A stretch of 38,219 nt of DNA from Marinobacter sp. (GCA_022565395.1 JAIUMV010000033.1:1-38219), one strand, 5' to 3'. Positions 6,311-17,183 are shown, counted from the stretch's first letter. Notes: generated by a model not told the origin, from the letters alone. A program made the numbers and translations.

Positions 6311-8182
6311 TTATTGCAGCCTTGCGCCTATTTCTTCAAGGATAGCAGGATCGTCGATCGTTGAAGGTATGGCGTAGTCTTCGCCATCGGCAATCTGGCG
6401 GATGATCTTGCGCAGTATCTTGCCTGACCGGGTTTTCGGTAACCGGTCGACAACGATGGCCCGGCGAAAGCACGCGACGGCACCAATCTGCTCCCTCACC
6501 ATTTCCACCAGTTCCTCTTCAAGCTCATCACCATTGATGGTGGCACCGTCCTTGATAAGCACCAGTCCCAAAGGAATCTGGCCCTTGAGTTCATCGTGCA
6601 CGCCCACCACGCAGCACTCTGCCACCGCCGGGTGGGAGGCTACCACTTCCTCCATTTCACCCGTGGAAAGGCGATGGCCCGCAACATTAATCACGTCGTC
6701 GGTGCGTCCCATAATGAAAACGTAGCCATCTTCATCGATAAAACCGCCATCACCGGAGGTGTAATAGCCGGGGTAAGGTGACAGGTAGGTTTTTACAAAC
6801 CTGTCCTCATCGCCCCAGACGCCGGTCAGGCAGCCGGGTGGCAGAGGCAGTTTGATCACCACCTGACCCTGATCGCCGCAGGGGACTGGTTGGCCCTGAG
6901 GGTCCACAACCTGCACGTTGAAACCCGGGGAGGGGAAGGTGGCGGATCCGGGCTTCGGGATCTCCATGCCAAGGCCAACCGGATTGCAGCAGATGGCCCA
7001 GCCGGTTTCCGTTTGCCACCAGTGATCCAACGCAGGCAGGCCGGTGTGCTCTGTCAGCCACTCATAGGTGGAGGGGTCAAGGCGTTCCCCCGCCAGGTAG
7101 ATGCGTTTCAGGCTGGTGGGGTTGTAGCGGCGCAGGGCGTCCGCCTCGGGGTCTTCTTTACGCACCGCCCGGAAAGCGGTAGGGGCAGTGAACAGTATAT
7201 TGACCTTGTGCTCATCACAGACCCGCCAGAAGGCACCCGCATCCGGTGTCCGCACCGGCTTGCCTTCGTACAGCACGGTTGTGCAGCCTGCCAGCAGGGG
7301 GCCGTAAACAATATAGCTGTGGCCGACCACCCAGCCCACATCGGAGGCGGCCCAAAACACATCACCCGCTTTGGCGCCATACACATAGGTCATGCTGTAA
7401 CGCAGGGCCACGGCATGCCCGCCGTTATCCCTTACCACGCCTTTTGGCTTGCCGGTGGTGCCGGAGGTGTAAAGGATATAGAGCGGGTCGGTGGCCGCTA
7501 CCGGTACCGGCTCATGGGGCTTGGCGCTGGTGGTGAGAGTTTTCCAGTCATGATCCCGGCCAGGCAGCAGGTCAGCCGTCACCTGGGGGCGTTGGAATAC
7601 GATGCAATGCTCGGGCTTGTGCTGTGCCAGCTCAATGGCTTTGTCCACCAGCGGTTTGTAGGGGATAACCTTTTGGATCTCGATGCCGCAGGAGGCGGTC
7701 ATTATGGCTTTGGGGGCTGCATCATCAATGCGTACCGCCAGCTCATTCGGAGCAAAGCCGCCAAATACCACGGAATGGATGGCGCCAAGGCGAGCGCAGG
7801 CCAGCATGGCAATGGCGGCCTGGGGGATCATCGGCATGTAGATGATTACCCGGTCGCCTTTGGCGACCCCCAGTGCTGCCAGTGCGCCGGCACACTGGGC
7901 GACTTCATCCCGTAACTGCAGATAGGTGTAGCTGGCTTTGGTCTGGGTTACGGGGGAGTCGTAAATGAGTGCAGTCTGGCTGCCTCGGCCAGCGTCAATC
8001 TGGGCATCCAGAGCGGCATGGGCGGTGTTGAGGCGGCCGTCCACAAACCAGCTGGCATGGCCGTGGGCATCCAGGGTAAAGGCTTGGGTGGGTCGGGTGA
8101 GCCAGGGAATCTGATGCGCTTGCTCAAGCCAGAAGTCGGCTGGGTCGTTGATGGCGCGTGCAAAGGTTGCTTGGTAACTCAT
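6311..8182 (-). CDS. prpE: Propionyl-CoA synthetase (PrpE-type AMP-forming acyl-CoA synthetase)
   Basis: The 623-residue product contains the P-loop YTSGTTGKPKGVVRDNGGH, HWWQTETGW, and C-terminal KTRSGKILRK with K588 as the adenylation and acetylation lysine. The VVFGGFAPNELAVRIDDA segment is typical of PrpE rather than Acs. It activates propionate (and less well acetate) with ATP and CoA. The 2-methylcitrate genes are not nearby. GAGGTGG precedes the start. The DUF1338 gene follows closely, which may link it to short-chain acid metabolism. Distinguishing propionate from other short acids needs enzyme data. Confidence 0.85.
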   Translation of the reverse strand: MSYQATFARAINDPADFWLEQAHQIPWLTRPTQAFTLDAHGHASWFVDGRLNTAHAALDAQIDAGRGSQTALIYDSPVTQTKASYTYLQLRDEVAQCAGALAALGVAKGDRVIIYMPMIPQAAIAMLACARLGAIHSVVFGGFAPNELAVRIDDAAPKAIMTASCGIEIQKVIPYKPLVDKAIELAQHKPEHCIVFQRPQVTADLLPGRDHDWKTLTTSAKPHEPVPVAATDPLYILYTSGTTGKPKGVVRDNGGHAVALRYSMTYVYGAKAGDVFWAASDVGWVVGHSYIVYGPLLAGCTTVLYEGKPVRTPDAGAFWRVCDEHKVNILFTAPTAFRAVRKEDPEADALRRYNPTSLKRIYLAGERLDPSTYEWLTEHTGLPALDHWWQTETGWAICCNPVGLGMEIPKPGSATFPSPGFNVQVVDPQGQPVPCGDQGQVVIKLPLPPGCLTGVWGDEDRFVKTYLSPYPGYYTSGDGGFIDEDGYVFIMGRTDDVINVAGHRLSTGEMEEVVASHPAVAECCVVGVHDELKGQIPLGLVLIKDGATINGDELEEELVEMVREQIGAVACFRRAIVVDRLPKTRSGKILRKIIRQIADGEDYAIPSTIDDPAILEEIGARLQ

Positions 8183-8265
8183 GGCCCACCTCTTATGGTA
8201 TCGGTCTGCTCCCTAACTCTAGGAGGTTGACGGCAAAGAGGTTAGTAGACCTAAGGCTAAGGGGG

Positions 8266-9639
8266 TTAAAGCGGCAGGCTTTGTTGTTGCAGTTCAGGAC
8301 CATCTACTGATGTTACCGTGGCCTGAACCTGGCCTTTGCCAAGCCGCGCAGCAATAGCATCGCCGGGTTTCAGCGTGCTGGCATCCTTGACCACTGCCTG
8401 ATCCTGGCTGCTGATGATGGCATAGCCCCGTCCCAGGGTGGCCAGGGGGCTGACCGCCTGCAGGTTTTGGGCAAGGTAGGCCAGGCGCTCCTGGCGTGGC
8501 GGCAGTATGCGATGGGCATGGCTTTCGAGGCGTGCGGCCAGTTGACTGAGCTGCTGTTGGCGCTGGGCCAGGGCGCGGGCCGGGGACTGATGTTGCAGCC
8601 GGCTCTCAAGGTGGCTGAATTGGGTTGCCAGCCGCTGCTGGCGCTGTTTGATGGCATGGGTCAGGCGGGCTTCCATCTCATCCAGCTTCTGGCTGGTGTC
8701 CAGCAGTTGCCGGCGCGGGTCCCGCAGGCGTTGCTGCAGATGGCTCAGGGCAGTCTGATTACGCTGGCATTGCCGGTGTACACTGCGGGCCATGGCCTGC
8801 TGCAGTTCCGTCAGGCGGCGCAGCCAGTCCTGCTGGTCCGGCGATAGTTTTTCCGCAGCAGCAGACGGGGTGGGGGCGCGCAGATCAGCAACAAAATCGG
8901 CGATAGTGAAATCCACCTCATGGCCAACGGCACTGACCACAGGAATGCTGCATTGGGCGATGGCGCGGGCCACGGATTCGTGGTTGAAGCACCAGAGGTC
9001 CTCCAGCGAGCCACCGCCGCGGCCAACAATCAGTACATCCGCTTTGCCGTGGCGTTCAGCGAGGGCAATGGCGCGGACTATTTCTGCGCTGGCGGCGTCG
9101 CCCTGCACAGCGGTGGGGTAGAGCGTAACCGGGATCGCAGGAAAGCGCCGTTTAAGCACTGTCAGGATGTCATGGATGGCGGCACCGGTGGGAGAGGTCA
9201 CCACGCCAATGTGTTTTGGCAGCGCCGGCAGGGTGCGCTTGCGTGCGGGGTCGAATAACCCCTCTTGCTGCAACTTCGCCTTCAGAGCCTCAAACGCCTG
9301 CTGCAGGTCGCCTACACCGGCGGGTTCCATGTGTTCCACCATAATCTGGAAGTCACCACGGCCTTCGTACAGGGTTACCTTGCCCCGTATACGGACCTTG
9401 TCCCCGTCTTTAGGTGTCTGTCGCACCCGCTGATTGAAGCCGCGAAACATGGCGCAGCGCACTTGGGCGCGGTTGTCTTTAAGGGAAAAGTACCAGTGGC
9501 CCGAGGCTGGGCGAGAGAAGCTGGACAGCTCGCCTTCAACCCAGACCTGCATAAAGCTCACTTCCAGCAGATGCCGGGCCTGGCTATTGAGTTCAGATAC
9601 GGATAGGGCGCGGGGGCCGCCGGACAGGGTGCTTGACAT
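8266..9639 (-). CDS. xseA: Exodeoxyribonuclease VII large subunit
   Basis: The 457-residue product begins with the OB-fold region (SVSELNSQARHLLE ... VWVEGELSSF), continues through the catalytic core with GVVTSPTGAAIHDIL, DVLIVGRGGGSLEDLW and VVSAVGHEVDFTIADFVAD, and then a long Gln/Arg-rich coiled coil (about 270-390) for binding XseB. With XseB it degrades single-stranded DNA. xseB is not in this window. It is transcribed away from guaB across a 293-bp gap, the same arrangement as in pseudomonads. Confidence 0.95.
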   Translation of the reverse strand: MSSTLSGGPRALSVSELNSQARHLLEVSFMQVWVEGELSSFSRPASGHWYFSLKDNRAQVRCAMFRGFNQRVRQTPKDGDKVRIRGKVTLYEGRGDFQIMVEHMEPAGVGDLQQAFEALKAKLQQEGLFDPARKRTLPALPKHIGVVTSPTGAAIHDILTVLKRRFPAIPVTLYPTAVQGDAASAEIVRAIALAERHGKADVLIVGRGGGSLEDLWCFNHESVARAIAQCSIPVVSAVGHEVDFTIADFVADLRAPTPSAAAEKLSPDQQDWLRRLTELQQAMARSVHRQCQRNQTALSHLQQRLRDPRRQLLDTSQKLDEMEARLTHAIKQRQQRLATQFSHLESRLQHQSPARALAQRQQQLSQLAARLESHAHRILPPRQERLAYLAQNLQAVSPLATLGRGYAIISSQDQAVVKDASTLKPGDAIAARLGKGQVQATVTSVDGPELQQQSLPL

Positions 9640-9865
9640 GGTGTAAGAAATTTCCGAAACGACAAGGGCTCAGGGAGGCTCCGAAACACCGCCAGCTAGG
9701 CGGTAACGGCACTGGCGCTGGCCAGTTTGCCCACACGGGGTGCACGTAAGCTACGCTTTCGTGTCTGTTTTTACCTTACGGCGCCCGCGCTGCCGGTTTT
9801 TTTGGAGCGGTCCTAAAAACAACGAAATTTCAAAAAGATGGAATAATGACCAAACAATATCGTTA

Positions 9866-9894
9866 TTTACTGTGAACTACCAGCCTTTTATAAT
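9866..9894 (+). promoter_or_regulatory. Sigma-70 promoter for guaB
   Basis: TTTACT (9866-9871) and a perfect TATAAT (9889-9894) are separated by 17 bases. The following GTGCGGC is a GC-rich discriminator, as expected for a promoter under stringent control, which is known for guaBA. The rest of the 9640-9932 gap has no gene; a 6-bp inverted repeat near 9748 and 9775 is too weak to call. Confidence 0.75.
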
Positions 9895-9932
9895 GTGCGG
9901 CTAATTCAAGCGTTCTCAAAAGGCGGGTCCCA

Positions 9933-11396
9933 ATGCTGCGTATTGCCGAAGAAGCCCTCACATTTGACGATGTCCTGCTCGTCCCCGGATATTCAGAAGT
10001 GTTGCCCAAAGATGTCAGCCTGAAAACCCGGCTGACTAAAGACATCACTCTCAATATTCCGTTGATATCGGCGGCCATGGATACAGTCACCGAGGCAGAA
10101 CTGGCTATCGCCATGGCGCAGGAAGGCGGCATCGGTATCATGCACAAGAACATGACCGCTGAGCAGCAGGCTGCTGCGGTGCGCAAGGTCAAGAAGTTCG
10201 AGAGTGGCGTGGTTAAAGATCCCATCACCGTATCTCCTCATACCACGGTGCGTGAGCTGGTAGACATCACCATGGCCAACAGCATCTCCGGCCTGCCGGT
10301 GGTTGATGGCCGTGACCTGGTGGGTATAGTCACTGGTCGTGATATCCGTTTTGAAAGCAGCATGGACACCAAGGTGTCCGAAATCATGACGCCGAAGGAC
10401 AAGTTGGTAACCGTGCGTGAAGGCGCCGACCTGTCTGAGGTCAAACACCTGCTGCACAAACACCGGATCGAAAAGGTACTGGTAGTCAACGATGATTTCG
10501 AACTCAAAGGCCTGATCACCGTCAAGGATATCCAGAAAGCCAAAGACTACCCCCTGGCCTGTAAAGATGAGCAGGGCCGCCTGCGCGTCGGTGCGGCCGT
10601 TGGTACTGGCGGTGACACCGAGGCCCGGGTTGCGGCACTGGTGGATGCGGGGGTTGACGTAATTGTGGTGGATACCGCCCATGGGCACTCCAAGGGTGTG
10701 ATTGACCGGGTGCGCTGGGTCAAGCAGACCTACCCACAGGTTCAGGTTATCGGTGGTAACATTGCAACCGCAGACGCTGCGCTGGCCCTGGCTGATGCCG
10801 GTGCGGACGCCGTGAAGGTGGGTATCGGCCCTGGCTCCATCTGTACTACCCGTATCGTGGCGGGCATTGGCGTGCCACAGATTACGGCGGTATCCAATGT
10901 GGCTGCCGCGCTGAAGTCACGGGACATTCCGCTGATTGCCGACGGTGGCGTGCGCTTTTCCGGCGACATTGCCAAGGCTATTGCTGCCGGCGCTTACGCC
11001 GTGATGGTGGGTGGTTTGCTGGCCGGCACCGATGAGGCCCCTGGTGAAGTTGAGCTGTTCCAGGGCCGTAGCTATAAAGCCTACCGCGGCATGGGTTCGT
11101 TGGGTGCCATGGGGCAGGGCTCCAGTGACCGTTACTTCCAGGATGCCAGCGAAGGCGTTGAGAAACTGGTGCCGGAGGGCATTGAGGGTCGTGTGGCCTG
11201 TAAAGGTCCCATGCGCAATATTGTGCACCAGTTGATGGGCGGTCTGCGTGCCTCCATGGGTTATACCGGCTGCGGCACGATGGATGAAATGCGCACCAAG
11301 CCCATGTTCGCCCGGATTACCAGTGCCGGTATGCGCGAAAGCCATGTGCACGATGTAACCATTACCAAAGAGGCGCCCAACTACCGCGTTGGTTAA
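9933..11396 (+). CDS. guaB: IMP dehydrogenase
   Basis: The 487-residue product has the IMPDH barrel split by two CBS domains (about residues 95-205). GPGSICTTR holds the catalytic C304, and the [11 protein letters not shown] and [10 protein letters not shown] segments follow, with the flap near residue 400. It oxidises IMP to XMP with NAD, the committed step to GMP. It is followed by guaA after a 118-bp gap with a strong hairpin, so guaA may be expressed by read-through. Its own promoter is visible upstream. Confidence 0.98.
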   Translation: MLRIAEEALTFDDVLLVPGYSEVLPKDVSLKTRLTKDITLNIPLISAAMDTVTEAELAIAMAQEGGIGIMHKNMTAEQQAAAVRKVKKFESGVVKDPITVSPHTTVRELVDITMANSISGLPVVDGRDLVGIVTGRDIRFESSMDTKVSEIMTPKDKLVTVREGADLSEVKHLLHKHRIEKVLVVNDDFELKGLITVKDIQKAKDYPLACKDEQGRLRVGAAVGTGGDTEARVAALVDAGVDVIVVDTAHGHSKGVIDRVRWVKQTYPQVQVIGGNIATADAALALADAGADAVKVGIGPGSICTTRIVAGIGVPQITAVSNVAAALKSRDIPLIADGGVRFSGDIAKAIAAGAYAVMVGGLLAGTDEAPGEVELFQGRSYKAYRGMGSLGAMGQGSSDRYFQDASEGVEKLVPEGIEGRVACKGPMRNIVHQLMGGLRASMGYTGCGTMDEMRTKPMFARITSAGMRESHVHDVTITKEAPNYRVG

Positions 11397-11421
11397 GGGC
11401 AGCTTTTAATCTGTTTCAGCT

Positions 11422-11453
11422 GGCCAGGCTCCGGTTACGGAGGCCTGGCCTTT
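11422..11453 (+). terminator. guaB-guaA intercistronic hairpin
   Basis: A stem of about 12 pairs with one bulged C (11422-11433 with 11438-11450, loop GTTA) is followed by only TTTG. It is strong enough to act as a partial terminator or a processing block, which would set the guaB:guaA ratio. Confidence 0.55.
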
Positions 11454-11514
11454 GTGCGTCATAGCATCCCGATACCCGGGGCTGGCAGCACGTTATTTCT
11501 GACTTGAGGACACC

Positions 11515-13092
11515 ATGGCCCAGAATATCCATGATCACCGCATCCTGATTCTTGATTTCGGCTCCCAGTACACCCAGTTGATTGCCCGCCGGGTTCGTGA
11601 AATTGGCGTTTATTGCGAAATTCGCGCCTTTGACATCACCCTGGACGAAATCAACGAATTCAACCCTAAGGGTATTGTGCTTGCGGGAGGCCCGGAGTCG
11701 GTGACTGAGCTGGGCGGTCCCCGGGCACCGGAAGGTTTGTTTGAGCAAGGCTTGCCGGTGCTGGGTATCTGCTACGGCATGCAGACCATGGCGGAGCAGT
11801 TGGGCGGTAAGGTCGCCAGCTCCGACAAGCGTGAGTTCGGCTATGCCCAGGTCAAGGTGCGTACCAACAGCCCGCTGTTAAAGGATATCGCCGACCATCT
11901 GACCGCCCAGGGCGATACCCTGCTGGATGTATGGATGAGCCATGGCGATAAAGTGGTGGTGCTGCCGGAGGGCTTTGAGCTGGTGGCGTCCACCGAAAGC
12001 GCCCCCATTGCCGCCATGCAGGATGCCACTCGCCACCTGTACGGTGTGCAGTTCCATCCGGAAGTGACTCACACCCTGCAGGGCAAGCGCATGCTTGAGC
12101 ATTTCGTGCGGGATATCTGCGGCTGTGAGGCCCTGTGGACGCCCGCCCATATTGTAGAGGATGCCATTCAGCAGATCCGTGCCCAGGTTGGTGGTGACAA
12201 GGTACTGCTGGGGCTTTCCGGCGGTGTTGATTCCTCTGTCACGGCGGCGCTGTTGCATCGTGCCATCGGTGATCAGCTCACCTGCGTGTTTGTGGACAAC
12301 GGCCTGCTGCGCCTGAACGAAGGTGACCAGGTGATGGACATGTTCTCCCGTAACATGGGGGTGAAGGTGATCCGGGCGGATGCCGAGGACCTGTTCCTGT
12401 CCCGTCTGGCGGGGGTTAATGACCCGGAGCAGAAGCGCAAGATTATCGGCAACACCTTTATCGAGGTGTTTGATGACGAAGCGACCCGCATCCAGGACGT
12501 TAACTGGCTGGCCCAGGGCACCATCTATCCGGATGTCATCGAGTCTGCTGCATCCAAAACCGGTAAGGCCCATGTCATCAAGTCCCACCATAATGTGGGT
12601 GGCCTGCCGGAAACCATGAAGATGAAACTGGTAGAGCCACTGCGGGAGCTGTTCAAGGACGAAGTGCGCAAGATCGGTCTTGAGCTTGGCTTGCCCTATG
12701 ACATGGTGTACCGCCATCCTTTCCCGGGCCCTGGCCTGGGTGTGCGTATTCTGGGTGAGGTGAAGAAAGAATACGCGGATATCCTGCGCCGCGCTGATGC
12801 CATTTTCCTGGAAGAGCTGCACCGGGCGGATTACTACCACAAGACCAGTCAGGCGTTTGCCGTATTCTTGCCGGTGAAGTCCGTGGGCGTGGTGGGTGAT
12901 GCTCGTCGTTATGAGTATGTCATCGCCATCCGCGCGGTGGAAACCGTGGACTTCATGACGGCGCGTTGGGCGCACTTGCCCTATGACCTGCTGGAAACCG
13001 TCAGCAACCGGATTATTAACGAAATTTCCGGCGTTTCCCGGGTGACGTATGATATTTCGTCCAAGCCCCCCGCCACTATTGAGTGGGAGTGA
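11515..13092 (+). CDS. guaA: GMP synthase (glutamine-hydrolysing)
   Basis: The 525-residue product has the class I amidotransferase domain first: GICYGMQ with nucleophile C86 and QFHPEVTHT with the catalytic His and Glu. The ATP-pyrophosphatase domain follows with the PP-loop LSGGVDSS near residue 234, and the C-terminal dimerisation part ends with PPATIEWE. It converts XMP and glutamine to GMP. The stop codon is 14 bases before the tadA ATG, so the two genes are probably coupled. Confidence 0.98.
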   Translation: MAQNIHDHRILILDFGSQYTQLIARRVREIGVYCEIRAFDITLDEINEFNPKGIVLAGGPESVTELGGPRAPEGLFEQGLPVLGICYGMQTMAEQLGGKVASSDKREFGYAQVKVRTNSPLLKDIADHLTAQGDTLLDVWMSHGDKVVVLPEGFELVASTESAPIAAMQDATRHLYGVQFHPEVTHTLQGKRMLEHFVRDICGCEALWTPAHIVEDAIQQIRAQVGGDKVLLGLSGGVDSSVTAALLHRAIGDQLTCVFVDNGLLRLNEGDQVMDMFSRNMGVKVIRADAEDLFLSRLAGVNDPEQKRKIIGNTFIEVFDDEATRIQDVNWLAQGTIYPDVIESAASKTGKAHVIKSHHNVGGLPETMKMKLVEPLRELFKDEVRKIGLELGLPYDMVYRHPFPGPGLGVRILGEVKKEYADILRRADAIFLEELHRADYYHKTSQAFAVFLPVKSVGVVGDARRYEYVIAIRAVETVDFMTARWAHLPYDLLETVSNRIINEISGVSRVTYDISSKPPATIEWE

Positions 13093-13106
13093 AGGCGGCC
13101 ACGGCG

Positions 13107-13622
13107 ATGGCTGAAAGTGCACGGGATGACGAATACTGGATGCGTCGGGCACTGGCACTGGCCAGCCTGGCCGCTGCCGATGGCGAAGTGCCTGTAGGTG
13201 CGGTGATTGTGCGCGACGGCAGGGAAATCGGGGCAGGCTACAATCGCCCCATCAAGGGCTGTGACCCGACGGCCCATGCGGAGATTCGCGCCCTGCGGGA
13301 TGCGGCAAAGCGGGTAGGGAACTACCGGCTCAATGGCGCCACCCTGTATGTAACACTGGAGCCCTGCACCATGTGTGCCGGGGCTCTGGTGCACAGCCGG
13401 ATATCCCGGCTGGTGTTTGGTGCCCGTGAGCCCAAGGCAGGGTCTGTTGTTTCAACGGCGCAAACCCTGCATCATGAGGCCCTCAACTGGCAGGTGGCCG
13501 TTACTGAAGGCGTGCTGGCGGATGACTGCAGTGAGCTGGTGTCCGGATTTTTCGCCCAAAGGCGCAAGGCCCACAAGGCGCGTAAAGCGCAACAACAAGT
13601 CATTAATAAGGATGTGATATGA
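13107..13622 (+). CDS. tadA: tRNA-specific adenosine deaminase
   Basis: The 171-residue product has the cytidine-deaminase fold: PTAHAEIRA supplies the zinc-binding His and catalytic Glu, and LEPCTMCAGA the two zinc cysteines. It converts the wobble adenosine of tRNA-Arg(ACG) to inosine. ATG 13107 is chosen because family members begin a few residues before EYWM; GTG codons further up overlap the guaA end. The basic tail after residue 155 is longer than the catalytic core needs. The stop overlaps the galE start as ATGA. Confidence 0.95.
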   Translation: MAESARDDEYWMRRALALASLAAADGEVPVGAVIVRDGREIGAGYNRPIKGCDPTAHAEIRALRDAAKRVGNYRLNGATLYVTLEPCTMCAGALVHSRISRLVFGAREPKAGSVVSTAQTLHHEALNWQVAVTEGVLADDCSELVSGFFAQRRKAHKARKAQQQVINKDVI

Positions 13623-14611
13623 AAGTGTTGGTCACCGGCGGAGCCGGGTATATAGGCAGCCACGTGGTCAGGCAACTCGCCGCTGCCGGGCATGAGGTGG
13701 TGGTGTATGACAACCTCTCTACTGGCCATCGCTGGGCCGTCACCAGCGGCGAGCTGATTGTCGCCGACCTGGCAGACGAGACAGCGCTGGATGAGGTATT
13801 TGGTCATCACCGTTTTGAGGCAGTACTGCACTTTGCTGCCAATATCGTGGTGCCGGAATCCGTCGAAAACCCCCTCAAGTATTACAGCAACAACACCCGC
13901 AACACCCTCAACCTGCTCAAGGCCATCGACAAGCATCAGGTGCCCTATCTGGTGTTTTCCTCCACGGCAGCGGTTTATGGCATGCCGGACGAGCGGGTGT
14001 TGACGGAAGATATGCCCCTGCTGCCCATTAATCCCTACGGCGCCTCGAAGATGATGAGCGAGCGGATGATCATGGATCTGTCCGCGGCCTCTGGTCTCAA
14101 ACATGTGATCCTGCGTTATTTCAATGTGGCCGGCGCCAACCCGGAAGGGTTGATTGGGCAGGCAACCCCCGAGGCCACGCACCTGATCAAAGTAGCCTGC
14201 GAATGCGCCACCGGTGCCCGTGACGGTATGAAAGTGTTTGGCACCGACTACGACACCCGCGATGGCACCTGTATTCGTGACTACATCCATGTTGAGGATC
14301 TGGCCAAAGCCCACGTGATGGCGCTGGACTATATGGCGGCAGGCGGCCAGTCCGAGGTGCTGAACTGTGGCTACGGCCGCGGTTTTACCGTGCGCGAAGT
14401 GATTGATGTGGTGAAGCAGCTGTCGGGCCGGGACTTTTCCGTCACGGAAACCGGCCGTCGCGCCGGCGACCCGGATGCCCTGATGGCGGATAACAGCCGC
14501 ATTGTCCGCACCCTGGGCTGGACCCCGGATTACGACGATCTGGAAACCATCGTGCAGACTGCATTGAACTGGGAAGAGATCTGGCAGCATCGCAAGCCGG
14601 GCAACCCCTGA
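13619..14611 (+). CDS. galE: UDP-glucose 4-epimerase
   Basis: The 330-residue product is an extended short-chain dehydrogenase: TGGAGYIGSH (NAD binding, 6-15), FSSTAAVYG (113-121) and Y140-GAS-K144. The AANIVVPESVENPLKYY and RDGTCIRDYIHVEDLA segments are typical of GalE. It interconverts UDP-glucose and UDP-galactose. The ATG overlaps the tadA stop (ATGA), which implies translational coupling, an unusual pairing of tRNA editing with sugar metabolism. ugd follows 94 bases later, so this is a small nucleotide-sugar cluster. Confidence 0.93.
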   Translation: MKVLVTGGAGYIGSHVVRQLAAAGHEVVVYDNLSTGHRWAVTSGELIVADLADETALDEVFGHHRFEAVLHFAANIVVPESVENPLKYYSNNTRNTLNLLKAIDKHQVPYLVFSSTAAVYGMPDERVLTEDMPLLPINPYGASKMMSERMIMDLSAASGLKHVILRYFNVAGANPEGLIGQATPEATHLIKVACECATGARDGMKVFGTDYDTRDGTCIRDYIHVEDLAKAHVMALDYMAAGGQSEVLNCGYGRGFTVREVIDVVKQLSGRDFSVTETGRRAGDPDALMADNSRIVRTLGWTPDYDDLETIVQTALNWEEIWQHRKPGNP

Positions 14612-14705
14612 TAAACGACCTGCGACGGCCTCGGCAACCTTGTTCAACAGTTCCCGTGGCGGCGCCTGATGACGAATTGATGACATATAGAAGGACGTAT
14701 TGTTT

Positions 14706-16052
14706 ATGAAAATCACGATTTTTGGTACAGGCTATGTGGGGTTGGTGACCGGTGCCTGTCTGGCTGACGTGGGTCATGACGTGCTTTGCATGGATGTGGA
14801 CCAGCAAAAGATTGATAAGCTCAAGAGGGGGGTTATTCCTATTTATGAGCCGGGCCTGGAGCCCATCGTCAAACATAACTACGAATCCGGTCGCCTGAAG
14901 TTCACCACCGATACGGCCGAAGCCGTGGCCCATGGTGTCATCCAGTTTATCGCGGTAGGTACGCCGCCTGACGAAGACGGCTCTGCTGATCTGCAGTATG
15001 TTCTGGCCGTTGCTCGCTCTGTGGGCCAGCACATGAATGGCTACAAGGTGGTTGTGGACAAGTCCACCGTGCCAGTAGGTACGGGTGACAAAGTGGCGTC
15101 GGCCATCCGCAACGAGCTGGACAAGCGGGGCCTGGAAACCGAGTTCGACGTGGTGTCCAACCCTGAGTTCCTCAAGGAAGGGGCCGCTGTTAACGACTTC
15201 ATGAAGCCAGACCGCATTGTGATTGGTACCGACAGTGAGAAGGCCCAGGAAGTGCTGCGGGAAGTCTATTACCCCTTCAACCGCAACCATGACCGCATGA
15301 TCTACATGGATCTCCGCTCAGCGGAGCTGACCAAGTATGCGGCCAACGCCATGCTAGCCACCAAAATCAGCTTCATGAATGAAATCGCCAACCTGGCAGA
15401 GCGTCTGGGCGCGGATGTGGAAGCGGTGCGCCGGGGTATCGGTTCTGACCCCCGTATCGGTTACCACTTTATCTACCCGGGTTGTGGTTATGGCGGCTCC
15501 TGCTTCCCGAAAGATGTGCAGGCCCTGGCCCGCACCGCCGATGCCTGTGACTATGACGCCAAGCTGTTGAATGCCGTAGAGGCCGTCAACTACGCCCAGA
15601 AGCACGTGCTGTTTGATAAGGTCAGCCACTACTTCCAGGGCGCGCTGCAGGACAAGGTCGTCGCGCTGTGGGGGCTGTCCTTCAAGCCAAATACTGATGA
15701 TATGCGCGAAGCCTCTTCCCGTGTGTTGATGGAATCCCTGTGGAAGGCGGGCGCGAAAGTGCAGGCATTTGATCCTGAGGCCATGGAGGAAACCCAGCGC
15801 ATTTATGGCGAGCAGCCCGGGCTGCAGCTTTGTGGCACCAAAGAGCAGGCCCTGAAGGGTGCGGATGTGCTGGTCATCTGCACCGAGTGGAAAGAGTTTC
15901 GCTCTCCGGACTTTGACGCCATCAAGGCGGCCCTGTCTGAGGCAGTAATCTTTGATGGTCGTAACCTGTATGAGCCTGAAGTCGTTGCTCGCCATGGTCT
16001 GATGTACTACGCCATTGGTCGCGGCCACAACCAGTTCAGTCAGGGGCAGTGA
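14706..16052 (+). CDS. ugd: UDP-glucose 6-dehydrogenase
   Basis: The 448-residue product has the N-terminal NAD fold ([11 protein letters not shown]), [23 protein letters not shown], and the active-site [12 protein letters not shown] with C266, then the C-terminal UDP-binding domain ([13 protein letters not shown]). It oxidises UDP-glucose to UDP-glucuronate. AAGGA lies 10 bases before ATG 14706; the in-frame TTG 14700 is too close to it. UDP-glucuronate made here is the substrate expected for the epimerase at 35779. Confidence 0.95.
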   Translation: MKITIFGTGYVGLVTGACLADVGHDVLCMDVDQQKIDKLKRGVIPIYEPGLEPIVKHNYESGRLKFTTDTAEAVAHGVIQFIAVGTPPDEDGSADLQYVLAVARSVGQHMNGYKVVVDKSTVPVGTGDKVASAIRNELDKRGLETEFDVVSNPEFLKEGAAVNDFMKPDRIVIGTDSEKAQEVLREVYYPFNRNHDRMIYMDLRSAELTKYAANAMLATKISFMNEIANLAERLGADVEAVRRGIGSDPRIGYHFIYPGCGYGGSCFPKDVQALARTADACDYDAKLLNAVEAVNYAQKHVLFDKVSHYFQGALQDKVVALWGLSFKPNTDDMREASSRVLMESLWKAGAKVQAFDPEAMEETQRIYGEQPGLQLCGTKEQALKGADVLVICTEWKEFRSPDFDAIKAALSEAVIFDGRNLYEPEVVARHGLMYYAIGRGHNQFSQGQ

Positions 16053-16067
16053 CAGCGAGGGGCAGGT

Positions 16068-16502
16068 ATGGCATCAGACAAAGTGTTCGAAATTCACCGG
16101 CGGCTGGCAGCAGACACCCATCTGTTGGGTTGTGGCCAGCTGTGTGAAGTGCGGCTGATGAATGATGCCACCTGGCCCTGGATTATTCTGGTGCCCCAGC
16201 GTCCGTCAGTGCGGGAAATTTACGAACTGACGGAAGTTGACCAGCAGCGGTTACTATGGGAGTCCTCAACTCTCGGGCGCGGCCTGATGGCGCTATTCGG
16301 AGGTGACAAGCTTAACGTGGCTGCGCTGGGTAACATGGTGCCCCAATTGCACCTGCATCATATCGTTCGTTTTGAGGATGACCCCGCCTGGCCCGGGCCC
16401 GTGTGGGGCAAGCAGTCGCCCCGTAGCTACGAGCCTGAGGCGCTGGCTGGCATGAAGCTGCGGCTGCAGCCGCTGGTGGAGAGTCTGGCCCGGGGCGCTT
16501 AG
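16068..16502 (+). CDS. HIT-family (histidine triad-like) hydrolase
   Basis: The 144-residue product has the HIT fold signature with QLHLHHIVRF (93-102): the first His of the triad is Gln, a variant common in a proteobacterial HIT-like subfamily, while H95 and H97 are kept. Family members hydrolyse or transfer nucleotidyl groups. The PWIILVPQRP segment is typical. It starts 15 bases after ugd and is probably cotranscribed. It ends 11 bases from the convergent fabR gene. The substrate is unknown. Confidence 0.85.
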   Translation: MASDKVFEIHRRLAADTHLLGCGQLCEVRLMNDATWPWIILVPQRPSVREIYELTEVDQQRLLWESSTLGRGLMALFGGDKLNVAALGNMVPQLHLHHIVRFEDDPAWPGPVWGKQSPRSYEPEALAGMKLRLQPLVESLARGA

Positions 16503-16513
16503 GCAGCGGCGCC

Positions 16514-17152
16514 TCAGTTTTTGCGGGCTTGCTGACGTTGCGCTTCCCGCGCCATCATCTGGGCGCCAATGAGCACCATACGTAGCTCGGTTTTCAGTTT
16601 TGCCTTGAGGATTTCCTTTTCCTTCGGAGTGGCATCAAGGGCCTCAGCACCCTGATTGAACACCAGCGTGACCATGGCCTCAGCCACCAGGCGCGGGTCG
16701 GAAAGGGGCTTGCCCTGATCTTCGCCAAAGCGGTTCAGGTCGTCCGCCAGCTCCGTGACGAAATGGTCAATCTCGGCCTGAATAGCCGTACGAAACTGCT
16801 TAGAAAGGCCCGTGCGCTCCCGCAGCAGCAGACGGAACAGGTTGGCGTTGTCCGTCAGGTACTCCATGAATGTTTCCACCGAGGTATTGATGGCGCTGCC
16901 ATTGCGGGCGATACGCTTGCGAGCCTGGCGCATCAGTTGTCGCAGGGCGACGCCACCCTCATCCACCAGCGCCAGTCCGAGTTCGTCCAGCTCAGCAAAG
17001 TGGCGGTAGAAGGAGGTGGGCGCTATACCCGCCTCGCGCGCGACTTCCCGCAGGCTTAGGCTACCAAAGCCACGGTCAGCGCTCAGTTGCCGCAGAGCAG
17101 CATCCATAAGAGCGCGGCGGGTTCTCATCTTCTGTTCGGCGCGGGCCGACAT
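16514..17152 (-). CDS. fabR: TetR-family repressor FabR (unsaturated fatty acid control)
   Basis: The 212-residue product has the TetR helix-turn-helix SLREVAREAGIAPTSFYRHF near residues 30-50, identical to the E. coli FabR recognition region as I recall it, followed by DELGLALVDEGG and FRLLLRERTG. FabR represses fabA and fabB in response to the unsaturated:saturated acyl pool. ATG 17152 fits the family start; the frame extends further upstream without a ribosome binding site. A promoter and paired 8-bp repeats lie just upstream, so autoregulation is possible. No fab gene is in the window. Confidence 0.85.
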   Translation of the reverse strand: MSARAEQKMRTRRALMDAALRQLSADRGFGSLSLREVAREAGIAPTSFYRHFAELDELGLALVDEGGVALRQLMRQARKRIARNGSAINTSVETFMEYLTDNANLFRLLLRERTGLSKQFRTAIQAEIDHFVTELADDLNRFGEDQGKPLSDPRLVAEAMVTLVFNQGAEALDATPKEKEILKAKLKTELRMVLIGAQMMAREAQRQQARKN

Positions 17153-17183
17153 GGGCGACTTCCTTACGTCATGCAAAGAGGCA

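Noticed and set aside
6890-7915. Long open frame opposite prpE
   Set aside because: It is the mirror of a GC-rich gene with no motif or ribosome binding site; the same holds for other long frames opposite guaB, guaA, galE, ugd, aspS and dapA.
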